A stretch of DNA of 38,986 nt, from positions 1 to 38,986 of the forward strand of contig JANQFK010000083.1 in the NCBI GenBank assembly GCA_028277885.1. Direction: 5' to 3'. Of this stretch, positions 1 to 7,770 are shown piece by piece (the first letter of the stretch is position 1; each line of letters starts with the position of its first letter). Position numbers and translations under genes: made by a program. Below the pieces are notes generated by a model, which was not told the origin of the DNA, did not search any database, and saw nothing but the letters and a program-made list of their open reading frames with translations. The stretch comes from Myxococcota bacterium. Lineage in GTDB: Bacteria; Myxococcota_A; UBA9160; UBA6930.

Positions 1-13
1 GCGGCTCACGGGA

Positions 14-246
14 GGGAGTTCTCGTTCGCAACTCCCGGAATTGTCAAACTCTGGCTGCCTCCCCGGCAGAGCCGGGGGGACTCCTAAGCTGGTCTAGGAG
101 GCCGACCCAGGATGGGTCGGCTTCCGCCGCAAGGCGAGCCCGGAGGGCTCGCTCAGCGAGCTGCGATTCCGCCTCGCGGGATCTTTCGCGTCGTCGGCTG
201 ACCCTCTCGGGTCAGCCTCCTAGCCGGCCGACCCCGGCGGGGCGGC
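14..246. other. Gene-free stretch packed with perfect stem-loops (possible structured RNA or repeat element)
   Basis: No convincing gene lies before position 269. The stretch holds many inverted repeats: 14-20 with 30-36; 61-67 with 71-77; 81-86 with 95-100; 101-109 with 113-121 (9 bp, loop GGA); 134-141 with 145-152 (8 bp, loop GGA); 196-204 with 209-217 (9 bp). A CGCC-GCAA-GGCG hairpin with a GNRA loop sits at 125-136. The octamer CTAGGAGG at 94-101 is complementary to CCTCCTAG at 216-223, which could close a multibranch fold; it competes with the 81-86/95-100 hairpin. The GNRA loop appears on the plus strand, which hints at plus-strand RNA. It could equally be an intergenic hairpin repeat or compound terminator. 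The pairings are read directly; the function is unknown. Confidence 0.55.
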
Positions 247-268
247 TCCGGCGCGGGGCGAGTGCGGC

Positions 269-676
269 TCAGCCCCAGGCGAAGGTCGCCTCCACCTCGA
301 CCTCGGGGTGGAGGCTGCGGTGCACCGGGCAGGTGTGGGCGGCCCGCTCGAGCACGGCGCGCGCCTCCTCGGGGATGCCCGCCGGCATCGCGAAGCCCAG
401 CACCAGCCGGCCCACGCGCCGCTCCGGCGCCGTCACCATGTGCTTCTCGACGGAGACGTGGGCGCCCTCGAGGGCCCAGCCGTGCCGCCGGGCCACGATG
501 CCCATCACGGTGAGCATGCAGCTGCCGAGCGCGGTGGCGAGCAGGTCCGTGGGCGAGAAGCTCTCGCCGCGCCCCTCGTTGTCCACCGGCGCATCGGTCT
601 CGAGCTTGGCGCCCGAGGGCCCGTGGGCGCAGCGGGTGTGCAGATCCCCTTCGTAGTGGACGTCGATGCGAACCAT
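269..676 (-). CDS. OsmC family protein (peroxide/redox-type thiol protein)
   Basis: A 135-residue protein of typical OsmC/Ohr length. This family reduces organic hydroperoxides or acts on reactive sulfur compounds with a pair of cysteines in the cytoplasm. The sequence shows the family pattern: an N-terminal strand region, the helix segment FSPTDLLATALGSCMLTVMG with the first Cys, and a second Cys in AAHTCPVHRSL near the C-terminus, as in the YhfA-like OsmC branch. The ATG at 676 is chosen because GGGAGGAG lies just upstream and a TATGCT -10 element sits further up. It is divergent from the VKOR-DsbA fusion at 773, so two thiol-redox genes share one intergenic region. The exact substrate cannot be told from sequence. 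Confidence 0.88.
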   Translation of the reverse strand: MVRIDVHYEGDLHTRCAHGPSGAKLETDAPVDNEGRGESFSPTDLLATALGSCMLTVMGIVARRHGWALEGAHVSVEKHMVTAPERRVGRLVLGFAMPAGIPEEARAVLERAAHTCPVHRSLHPEVEVEATFAWG

Positions 677-772
677 GGCTCCTCCCGGAAGGAGCATAGC
701 GGCGGCCGGTGCGGACGAGCCGAGGCGGGCGGGGGCGAAGCGGCTAGGCTCCCTGCTCATCGGGGGAAGGTC

Positions 773-2089
773 ATGGCGAAGGCGGATCGAGCCGCCACCC
801 AGTCGAGCGCGAAGCCCGCATCCGCGGTGCTCCTCGCCGCCGTGGTCCTGGCAGCGGTCTCCGGCGGGTGGGCCGCCTTCCAGTGGAGCGAGCTGCTGGC
901 GGTCCACGACGGCGCGGACCCGTTCTGCGCCTTCGGCAAGGGCAGCCAGTGTGCCCAGGCCTGGAGCTCGCCCTTCGCGAGCCAGGTGCAGCGCCTCACC
1001 GGGATCCCGGTGGCGGGCTGGGGCCTGCTCTGGAGCATCGTGGCCCTGGCGCTCCCCGGCGCCGCCTGGCTGCTGCGCCGCCAGGGCGGCTCCATCGAGC
1101 CCTGGTGGTCCGGCACCCGGCTGGTCGCCCTGGCGGGGATCCTGGTTGCGATGGGGCTCGCCGCACTGCTCTTCGCCTCGGGCCAGGTCTGCGCGAACTG
1201 CCTGATCACCCACGGCCTCGTGCTGGCCTACGGCGTCGTGTGCCTCACCCAGGGCGCGCGGCTGAAGGCGCCGGTGGCCGGCGGGGCGCTGGCGGCGGGC
1301 GTCGGCGCCCTCGCCTTCGTGGCGCTCCTCGTCCCGGGCCTGCGCACACCGCCCGCCCCGGGCGCCGCCGAGACCGTGGCCGCCCTGCCCGACCCCGAGC
1401 GGCCCGCCGCCGGGCCGCGGGACAGCGCGCTACGCGACTACCTCGAGAACCTGCCGCCCGACGCCCGCCAGGCCATCGCCGACGCGCTGGCACGCTGGAT
1501 GGCGAGCCCGGCGCGGCCGGTGCGCGCGCCCCGCTCGCTGATCGGTCCCGCGAGCGCACCCGTGCGCATCACCGAGTTCGCCGACGCGCTGTGCAGCCAC
1601 TGCGCCAACCTGCACCGCACGCTCTCGGAGATCCGGCGCCGCGTGCCGCCCGACAGCCTCGCCATCGAGCCGCGCCAGTTCCCCCTCGACGGAGCCTGCA
1701 ACCCCCAGGTCGAGGCCTCGGCGAAGGACCCGATCCGCTGCACCGCGGCCCGCGCGCTGATCTGCTTCGAGGGCCGCCCCGGCGCCTTCGACTTCGCCAC
1801 CGCGATCTTCGGCGACCAGCGGCGCCTCGACGAGGGCCGCATCTTCGCCGCCGCCGCTCCCTACCTCGAGGCCGACGCCCTCCGCGGCTGCATCGAGGCG
1901 CCGGAGACCCAGGCCCGGCTCCAGGCCGACATCGACTGGGCGGTGGAGCGCGGCATCCGCGGCACGCCGCTGGTGCTGGTGAACGGCCGCGAGGCCACGC
2001 CGCTGCCGCCCTTCCTCTACGCCCTGGTGCTGGCGGGCGGGGACCCCTCCCACGACGCCTTCTCGGTGCTGCCGCCGCCGCGGGGCTGA
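773..2089 (+). CDS. Vitamin K epoxide reductase (VKOR) domain fused to a DsbA-like thioredoxin domain
   Basis: This 438-residue inner-membrane protein probably makes disulfide bonds in the periplasm. An N-terminal VKOR domain (about 15-190) has several hydrophobic helices, the outer cysteine pair C52 and C60, and the quinone-side CANC motif at C140-C143. A linker leads to a DsbA-like domain with CSHC at C274-C277 and a cis-Pro region (GIRGTPLVLVNG) near the end. Natural VKOR-thioredoxin fusions are known in bacteria, where the membrane part reoxidises the attached thioredoxin domain with quinone. ATG 773 is preceded by a GGGGGAAGG purine run. A TAGGCT -10-like box lies at 745-750. The open frame continues upstream antisense to osmC, but that part is not protein-like. 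Confidence 0.92.
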   Translation: MAKADRAATQSSAKPASAVLLAAVVLAAVSGGWAAFQWSELLAVHDGADPFCAFGKGSQCAQAWSSPFASQVQRLTGIPVAGWGLLWSIVALALPGAAWLLRRQGGSIEPWWSGTRLVALAGILVAMGLAALLFASGQVCANCLITHGLVLAYGVVCLTQGARLKAPVAGGALAAGVGALAFVALLVPGLRTPPAPGAAETVAALPDPERPAAGPRDSALRDYLENLPPDARQAIADALARWMASPARPVRAPRSLIGPASAPVRITEFADALCSHCANLHRTLSEIRRRVPPDSLAIEPRQFPLDGACNPQVEASAKDPIRCTAARALICFEGRPGAFDFATAIFGDQRRLDEGRIFAAAAPYLEADALRGCIEAPETQARLQADIDWAVERGIRGTPLVLVNGREATPLPPFLYALVLAGGDPSHDAFSVLPPPRG

Positions 2090-2092
2090 CCC

Positions 2093-3556
2093 TCAGGGCT
2101 CCCCGGACCCCGCTTCGAAGTCGGCGAACACGCTCGCGAGCATGCGCCGGGCGACGAACTTCGAGACCGTGTCGAACACGGCCCCGCCGTAGTAGTCCCG
2201 GTAGCGGGCGAGCTGGGCGTCGAGCTCGGCGCGGCGGTACAGGCGGCCGTCGGCCACGACCGCGACGAGGGTCTCGAGGGCGTCGAGGTCGCGGGTCGGG
2301 TCGCGCTCGAAGAGCGCGAGGTCCGCGGGTGCGCCCTCCGCGAGGCGCCCCAGCCCCTCCAGCGGGAGCGAGCGTCCCGGCACCGTGGTGGCGGCGGCCA
2401 GCGCCGCCTCGGCACCGAGACCCGCCGCGTCGGCCAGGATCCGGACCTCCCGGTGCAGCGCCGCCCCGGGGATCAGGAAGGCGATCTGGGTGTCGGTGCC
2501 GGCGTGGATCGCCACACCGGCGCGGTGCAGCCTTCCCACGAAGCGGGCGCCGGCGCGGAAGGCGTCCTCGAGCAGCCGGTACTGCCGCTCGTCGCGCGTG
2601 CGCAGGAAGGGCATCCCCTCGACGGGGCTCCAGACCACGTCGGCGTAGAAGCGCGGCAGCAGGGCCGCCTCGTCGGACGTGCGCAGCGCCTCGTAGTCGC
2701 GGAACGCGAAGGCGCGCTCGAGGGTGACGAGGGTGGGGGTGTGGGCGACGCCGTCGCGCAGCGAGGCGGCCTCGATCCGCGCCGCCCGCTCCGCGCCGAA
2801 GCGGCGCCAGGTGGCGAGCACCTCGGGGAAGGGCTCGAGATTCCCGGCCGGGTTGGGAACGCCGGTGAGGTGCTGCACGTCGTCGAGGCGGGCGGCCTCG
2901 AACTCCACGCGGCGCGGCACGTGGCCGATCACGGGCAGGCCCCGGCGCCGCGCCGCCGCCTGGATGGCGTCGAGGGTCTCGGGGGTGAGGTCGTCGTAGA
3001 CCTTCACGCAGTCCCAGCCGGCCTCGGCGATCTCGGCTACGACGGTCTCGGCCTCGGCGGCGTCCGCCACGACCCGGCTGTTGGGCCAACGCGTGCGGGG
3101 CCCGTCCACCAGCGGCCCGCAGGCGAAGCTCCTCGGCCCCGGGAAGCGCCCCTCCCGCACGCCCTCCCGCGGCGTCCGGGAGCTGGTGCCGTCGGCGTCG
3201 CCGGCGTCGCGCACGCTGGTCACGCCGTGCAGCAGGAAGAGGAAGGTGTGGATCTCGCTCTGGCGCAGGCCGCTGTCGGGCGGGAAGTGGACGTGCATGT
3301 CGATCAGCCCGGGGAGCGCGAAGGCCCCCGCGAGCTCGTCGGTGCCCGTGGCGGGGCCGATCTCGTCGATGCGCGCTCCCTCGATCACGACGCGCCGGTC
3401 CGCCCGGCGCCCCTCGCCGGGCTGCACCAGCGTCACGCGCTCGAGCACCGCGCCGCGGTCCGGCACTGCGAGGGGCGCGGGCGGCAGCAGGCTGCGCCAC
3501 AGGAAGACCGCGCCCGCCAGCAGCACGAGGAGCGCGATGCCGAGACCGCGCAGCAC
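2093..3556 (-). CDS. Membrane-anchored metal-dependent amidohydrolase (imidazolonepropionase-like)
   Basis: A 487-residue amidohydrolase of the COG1228 type. One N-terminal hydrophobic segment (residues 4-20) should anchor it or direct its export. Metal-site motifs are visible: DMHVHF (the HxH pair), CVKVY (possible bridging Lys), the His residues in VIGHVP and VQHLTG, and the Asp in IHAGTDT. The C-terminal composite domain ends in the usual EGAPADLALFERDP-type segment. The start is a GTG at 3556 that overlaps the stop of the upstream M20 peptidase (TGA at 3559-3561) with only two bases between. The two genes are therefore one operon, probably acting on related amide substrates outside the cytoplasm. 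The substrate is unknown. Confidence 0.87.
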   Translation of the reverse strand: MLRGLGIALLVLLAGAVFLWRSLLPPAPLAVPDRGAVLERVTLVQPGEGRRADRRVVIEGARIDEIGPATGTDELAGAFALPGLIDMHVHFPPDSGLRQSEIHTFLFLLHGVTSVRDAGDADGTSSRTPREGVREGRFPGPRSFACGPLVDGPRTRWPNSRVVADAAEAETVVAEIAEAGWDCVKVYDDLTPETLDAIQAAARRRGLPVIGHVPRRVEFEAARLDDVQHLTGVPNPAGNLEPFPEVLATWRRFGAERAARIEAASLRDGVAHTPTLVTLERAFAFRDYEALRTSDEAALLPRFYADVVWSPVEGMPFLRTRDERQYRLLEDAFRAGARFVGRLHRAGVAIHAGTDTQIAFLIPGAALHREVRILADAAGLGAEAALAAATTVPGRSLPLEGLGRLAEGAPADLALFERDPTRDLDALETLVAVVADGRLYRRAELDAQLARYRDYYGGAVFDTVSKFVARRMLASVFADFEAGSGEP

Positions 3557-3558
3557 GC

Positions 3559-5016
3559 TCAGGAGTCCTGGGCGTTGCGGATGAGCCGCTCGTAGAAGCG
3601 GATGCCCGTGGCGAGGCTCTCGACGCCCATCCGCTCGTCGACGCCGTGGGCGCGCCCGAGGTCGTCGTTGGTGTAGACGAACGGCCCGAAGCGGTAGACC
3701 GCGTCGGAGACCGGGGTGTAGTGGCGCGCGTCGGTGCCGCCCAGCACCAGGGCCGGCGCCACGATGGCGTCGGGGAACAGCTCGCCGATGGTGCGTGTGA
3801 GCAGCTCGAAGGCCTCGCCCTCGGTCGGCGAGACCGGGCTCGGCTCCCGCGGCGGCCGCAGGAAGCGCAGCTCGACGCGCGGATCGTCCACGGCGCGGCG
3901 CACGTGCTGCAGCACGTATTCGCTGGTGTCCCCGGGTCGGATGCGGAAGTTCACCGCCGCCGTCGCGCGCTGGGGCAGCACGTTCTCCTTGGGACTGCCC
4001 TCGAGCATGGTGACCGCCGTGGTGGTGCGGATCAGCGCGTTCATGGCCGGGTCCTCGCCCAGGATCCGGCCCACGAGCCCGCGGAACAGCCACAGGTTCG
4101 CGAAGGGCAGCCGGTAGGCGAAGGACATCTCCGGGGCGAGGTGCAGGAAGAGCTGCTCGGTCACGCCGTCGACGCCGCCGGGCAGGGGCTGCGCCTCGAG
4201 CCGGTGCACCGCCGAGGCCAGGATGCCCGCGGCGGTGTTCCGCGGCGGGATCGAGGAGTGCCCGCCGAGGCCGCTCACCGAGAGCTCGATGGTGGCGTAG
4301 CCCTTCTCCGCCACGCCGATCAGTGCGGCCGGGCGCTCGACGCCGGGCACGGCGCCGTCGATGACCGCCATGCCCTCGTCGAGGACGAGGTGCGCGCGCA
4401 CGCCCCGGGCCGCGAGCTGCTGGGCGATCATCACGGCGCCGCGCGGGCCGCCCACCTCCTCGTCGTGGCCGAAGGCGAGGTGCACGGTGCGCCGCGGCGT
4501 GAAGCCGTCGCCGAGGAGCCGCTCCACGGCCTCGCAGATCGCCACCACCGAGCCCTTGTCGTCCATGGCGCCGCGGCCCCACACGTAGCCGTCGGCGATC
4601 ACGCCTCCGAAGGGCGGGTGGGTCCAGCGCTCGGGCGACGCGATGGGCACCACGTCGTGGTGGGCGAGCAGCACGATCGGTGCGAGATCGGGCTCGGCGC
4701 CGCGCCAGGTGTAGAGCAGGCCGTGGCGCGAGACGGGCTCGCGCTCGAGGCGCGCGTGGAGCTTCGGGTAGGTGGCGACGAGCCACGCATCGAAGGCCTC
4801 GAAGGCGGCGTGGGGAAGCTGCGCCTCGTCCTGGTAGGAGATCGTCTCGAAGCGCAGCGCCTCGGCGAGGCGCGCCGCCGCCGCCGCGGCGTCGACCTCG
4901 AGGAGCGGCGCGGGCGGGACGTCGACCTGGCGCGAGGGCAGCCGCAGCGCCTGCACCACGACGAAGGCGGCGAGGGCGACGACTCCCAGGAGCAGGAGAC
5001 CGAGCGCGCGCCTCAA
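3559..5016 (-). CDS. M20 family metallopeptidase, PM20D1-like, N-terminally anchored
   Basis: A 485-residue zinc-dependent M20 hydrolase. It starts with a hydrophobic segment (about 3-24). The metal-site motifs are LLAHHDVVP, WGRGAMDDKGS, FGHDEEVGG (Glu-Glu), LVLDEG and, near the C-terminus, AHGVDERM. The WGRGAMDDK block and a dimerisation domain starting near GVAEKGYATIELSVSG match the carboxypeptidase S/PM20D1 branch; the animal member makes and cleaves N-fatty-acyl amino acids. The likely start is a TTG at 5016, the most upstream start in this frame, with GGAGAG further upstream; the exact start is uncertain. It is followed directly by the amidohydrolase. A role in cleaving N-acyl amino acids or peptides is inferred from the family. 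Confidence 0.88.
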   Translation of the reverse strand: MRRALGLLLLGVVALAAFVVVQALRLPSRQVDVPPAPLLEVDAAAAAARLAEALRFETISYQDEAQLPHAAFEAFDAWLVATYPKLHARLEREPVSRHGLLYTWRGAEPDLAPIVLLAHHDVVPIASPERWTHPPFGGVIADGYVWGRGAMDDKGSVVAICEAVERLLGDGFTPRRTVHLAFGHDEEVGGPRGAVMIAQQLAARGVRAHLVLDEGMAVIDGAVPGVERPAALIGVAEKGYATIELSVSGLGGHSSIPPRNTAAGILASAVHRLEAQPLPGGVDGVTEQLFLHLAPEMSFAYRLPFANLWLFRGLVGRILGEDPAMNALIRTTTAVTMLEGSPKENVLPQRATAAVNFRIRPGDTSEYVLQHVRRAVDDPRVELRFLRPPREPSPVSPTEGEAFELLTRTIGELFPDAIVAPALVLGGTDARHYTPVSDAVYRFGPFVYTNDDLGRAHGVDERMGVESLATGIRFYERLIRNAQDS

Positions 5017-5240
5017 GGCGCGCCTGCCCGAGCGCTCTCCCCGATCCCGGCTCGACTCGCCGGCGAAGGCCCGTCCACGGCGCGCAGGATAGCCGAGTCG
5101 GGGCGCCGATTGGGCCGGACGCGCCGCCGTGGCGCGAGAGCGCCCCGCGGGGTGCGGACGAGACCGGCTCCGCCCGGATTCTGTTGCGGGACCGGCGCGC
5201 CGGGGCGCAGCATGGAGACGAACGTGCTCGAGGTGCTCCC

Positions 5241-5714
5241 ATGGCCATCCCCCCTCGCGTGAAGTGGTTCCTGGAACAGCGCGGCGTGGAGTACGACGTG
5301 CTCCACCACTCCCCCACCGAGACCTGCGCGGAGTCCGCCACCGCGGCCGACATCCCCCGCCACCGCATCGCCAAGTGCGTGCTCCTCGAGGACGAGCGCG
5401 GCTACGTGATGGCCGTGCTGCCGGCCTCGGAGCGCATCGAGCTCGGCAAGCTGAACGGCGCCCTGCGCCGCGAGCTCGAGCTGGCGGGCGAGTCGGAGCT
5501 CCCCGACCTCTTCCGCGATTGCGCGCCCGGCGCCGTGCCGCCCCTCGGCCGGCCCTACAACATCCCCACCGTGGTCGACGACAGCCTGCTCTCGGCGCCC
5601 GAGGTGTGGTTCGAGTCCGGGGACCACGAGGACCTGATCCACGTGCGCGGCGCGGCCTTCCTCTCGCTCCTCGAGGGCGCGAAGCACGGGAGCTTCCTCG
5701 CCCGGCACAGCTGA
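5241..5714 (+). CDS. YbaK/ProX-type aminoacyl-tRNA editing (deacylase) protein
   Basis: A 157-residue stand-alone YbaK-domain protein, the size of free-standing trans-editing factors that remove wrong amino acids from tRNA in the cytoplasm. The conserved Lys of the family is at K45 in HRIAKCVLL. The glycine/Asn-Ile-Pro segment of the substrate pocket is in PPLGRPYNIPTVVD. The N-terminal part resembles the YeaK/PrdX type, but the substrate (Ala, Cys or Ser on tRNA) cannot be told. ATG 5241 is used; there is no strong Shine-Dalgarno sequence, only GAGGTG about 10 bases upstream. The gene is divergent from the M20 gene. The 224-bp gap between them holds the promoters and nothing else recognisable. 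Confidence 0.85.
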   Translation: MAIPPRVKWFLEQRGVEYDVLHHSPTETCAESATAADIPRHRIAKCVLLEDERGYVMAVLPASERIELGKLNGALRRELELAGESELPDLFRDCAPGAVPPLGRPYNIPTVVDDSLLSAPEVWFESGDHEDLIHVRGAAFLSLLEGAKHGSFLARHS

Positions 5715-5719
5715 GGGCG

Positions 5720-6778
5720 CTAGGCCTGGAGCGGCCCGTGTTCCAGGCGCGGCAGCACGTAGCGGGCGAACAGGTCGCACTCCTCGCGGTGCGGGTAGCC
5801 CGAGAGGATGAAGGCCTCGATGCCGAGCTCGCGGTAGGCCTCGAGCTTGGCGAGCACCTGGTCCGGGTCGCCCACGATGGCGGCGCCGCAGCCGCTGCGG
5901 GCGCGGCCGATGCCGGTCCACAGGTGGTCCTCGACGTAGCCCTCGGCGTCGGCGTCCTCGCGCACCTGGGCCTGGCGGCTCACCCCCACCGAGGCGTGGT
6001 CGAGGGACTTCTTGCGGATCGCCTCGCCCTCGGCGGCGTCGAGGCGGCTCACCAGCTCGCGCGCGGCGGCGCGGGCCTGGGCCTCGGTCTCGCGCACGAT
6101 CACGTGGACGCGGTAGCCGAAGCGCAGGCTGCGCCCGTGGCGGGCCGCCCGGCCGCGCATGTCCTCCAGCACCTCGCGCACCGCGGGCAGGCGGTCCGGC
6201 CACATCAGGAACACGTCGGCGCCCTGGGCCGCGCACTCCCGCGCCGGCTCCGAGAGGCCGCCGAAGTAGAAGGGCGGGCAGCGCCCGGAGACGGTGCCGA
6301 TGCGGGGTGCGTCGATCTCGAGGTCGTAGAACTCGCCATGGTGGGCCACGGGCTTGCCGTCGAGGAGCTGGCGCAGGACGTGCATCACCTCGAGGCTGCG
6401 GGCGTAGCGCGGCTCCGAGGCCACGGGCGCGCCGGGCAGGTCGCTCGAGATGATGTTGATGGTGAGGCGCCCCCCGAGCATGCGGTCGAGGGTCGCGAGC
6501 TGGCGCGCGAGCTGGGGCGGCCACAGCTCGGCGCAGCGCACCGCGACCAGCAGGCGCATGCGCTCGAGCAGTGGCGCCACGCCGCCCGCGAAGGCGATGC
6601 TGTCGATGCCCAGCGCGTAGCCCGAGGGCAGCAGGATGTTGTCGAAGCCGCCGCGCTCGGCCGCCAGCACGATCTCGCGGCAGTGCTCGAAGCTGCTGCG
6701 CAGCGCCGGGTCGGACACGCCGAGGTGGCGGTAGTCGTCGTCGCACAGGGCCGAGAACCAGGAGACTTCGACGCTCAC
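5720..6778 (-). CDS. LLM class flavin-dependent monooxygenase (SsuD-like)
   Basis: A 352-residue TIM-barrel flavoprotein of the luciferase-like family, closest in layout to the alkanesulfonate monooxygenases (FMNH2-dependent C-S cleavage). Family features include GGFDNILLPSGYALGIDSIA near the N-terminus, the LARQLATLDRMLGGRLTINI block, the PPFYFGGLSEPA phosphate-binding type segment and a C-terminal IEAFILSGYPHREECDLFAR block, close to SsuD. The GTG start at 6778 overlaps the stop of the upstream aldo/keto reductase as GTGA, so translation is probably coupled. No flavin reductase or sulfonate transporter is nearby, so the substrate and the reduced-flavin source are open. Confidence 0.88.
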   Translation of the reverse strand: MSVEVSWFSALCDDDYRHLGVSDPALRSSFEHCREIVLAAERGGFDNILLPSGYALGIDSIAFAGGVAPLLERMRLLVAVRCAELWPPQLARQLATLDRMLGGRLTINIISSDLPGAPVASEPRYARSLEVMHVLRQLLDGKPVAHHGEFYDLEIDAPRIGTVSGRCPPFYFGGLSEPARECAAQGADVFLMWPDRLPAVREVLEDMRGRAARHGRSLRFGYRVHVIVRETEAQARAAARELVSRLDAAEGEAIRKKSLDHASVGVSRQAQVREDADAEGYVEDHLWTGIGRARSGCGAAIVGDPDQVLAKLEAYRELGIEAFILSGYPHREECDLFARYVLPRLEHGPLQA

Positions 6779-7704
6779 GGCAGGGGCTCCCCTCGCGACG
6801 CCTCGACGACGTCGTACCACTCGCTCCTCGTCAGCTCGACCCCGGTGGCCTCCGCGCACTCGCGGATGCGCTCGGGCCGCTGGCTCCCCACGATGGGCAC
6901 GATGCCGGCGGGGTGCGCCAGCAGGAACGCCAGGGCGACCGCGCTGCGGGTCGCGCCGCGCACGTCGGCGAGGCGGTCGAGCACCTCGATCACGGCCGCC
7001 AGGCGCTCCCCACCGGGCCGGCTCCGCACCTCGTCGAGGGGCAGCCCGAGGCGCCCTCCGGCGAGCGGGCTCCAGGCGAGCGGCGTGGCGCCCACGCGCA
7101 GGCACTGGTCGAGGACGCCGTCGTGGAGCGGGTCGAGCACGAGGGCGCTCAGCTCCGGCTGGTGGGTCGCGATGGCGAAGGGCAGGTGGGCCTGGAGCGC
7201 CTCGAACTGCGCGGCGGTGTGGTTCGACACGCCGAACTCGCGGATCTTCCCGGCCTGGCGCAGCTCCGAGATCGTCTCCGCCACCCGGGCGGGGTGGGCC
7301 AGCCAGTCCGGGCGGTGGATCTGGTAGAGGTCGAGCACGTCGGTGCGGAGCCGGCGCAGCGAGTCCTCGCAGCTCTGCCGCAGGTGTGCGCCGCTCGAGT
7401 CGTAGGGGGTGCCGATCACGATGCCCGCCTTGGTGGCGAGCACCATGCGCCGGCGCAGCTCGGGGGCGTCTCCCAGCACCTCGCCGAGCAGCGTCTCGGA
7501 CGCGCCCACGCCGAGGCCGTCGTCACAGCCGTAGATGTCCGCGGTGTCGATCAGCGTCATGCCGAGATCGAGGGCGGTCTCGATCTTTTCCCGGGCCGTG
7601 GGGACGCCGCTGCCCGCGAAGCGCCAGCACCCGTAGGCGATGGGACCGACGGAGAGATCGGTCTTGCCGAGGCGCCGCGGGGCGGCGGAGGGGGTGGGGC
7701 CCAT
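6775..7704 (-). CDS. Aldo/keto reductase (YdhF-like)
   Basis: A 309-residue NADPH-dependent oxidoreductase with the AKR catalytic tetrad in view: D53 and Y58 in LIDTADIYG, K92 in VLATKAG and H130 in LDLYQIHRPDW. The C-terminal PIVGSQRPERIRE segment is the usual cofactor-binding site. The DLYQIHRPD/AHPARVAETISELRQAGK layout resembles the YdhF subgroup. ATG 7704 sits eight bases after a TATGCT box (7713-7718 on the plus strand), so the transcript may start almost at the start codon. It is the first gene of a two-gene operon with the flavin monooxygenase. It is also divergent from the Gfo/Idh/MocA oxidoreductase. Confidence 0.92.
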   Translation of the reverse strand: MGPTPSAAPRRLGKTDLSVGPIAYGCWRFAGSGVPTAREKIETALDLGMTLIDTADIYGCDDGLGVGASETLLGEVLGDAPELRRRMVLATKAGIVIGTPYDSSGAHLRQSCEDSLRRLRTDVLDLYQIHRPDWLAHPARVAETISELRQAGKIREFGVSNHTAAQFEALQAHLPFAIATHQPELSALVLDPLHDGVLDQCLRVGATPLAWSPLAGGRLGLPLDEVRSRPGGERLAAVIEVLDRLADVRGATRSAVALAFLLAHPAGIVPIVGSQRPERIRECAEATGVELTRSEWYDVVEASRGEPLP

Positions 7705-7770
7705 GGCCGGGCAGCATACCCCATGGCCCTCGCCGTGGCGGCGGAGCCGGGGACGCCCCACCCTCCCGGA

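Noticed and set aside
308..772. Long upstream extension of the VKOR-DsbA reading frame
   Set aside because: This part is antisense to osmC and reads as Arg/Ala/His-rich shadow sequence; the ATG at 773 has a purine-rich ribosome site and starts a normal membrane protein.
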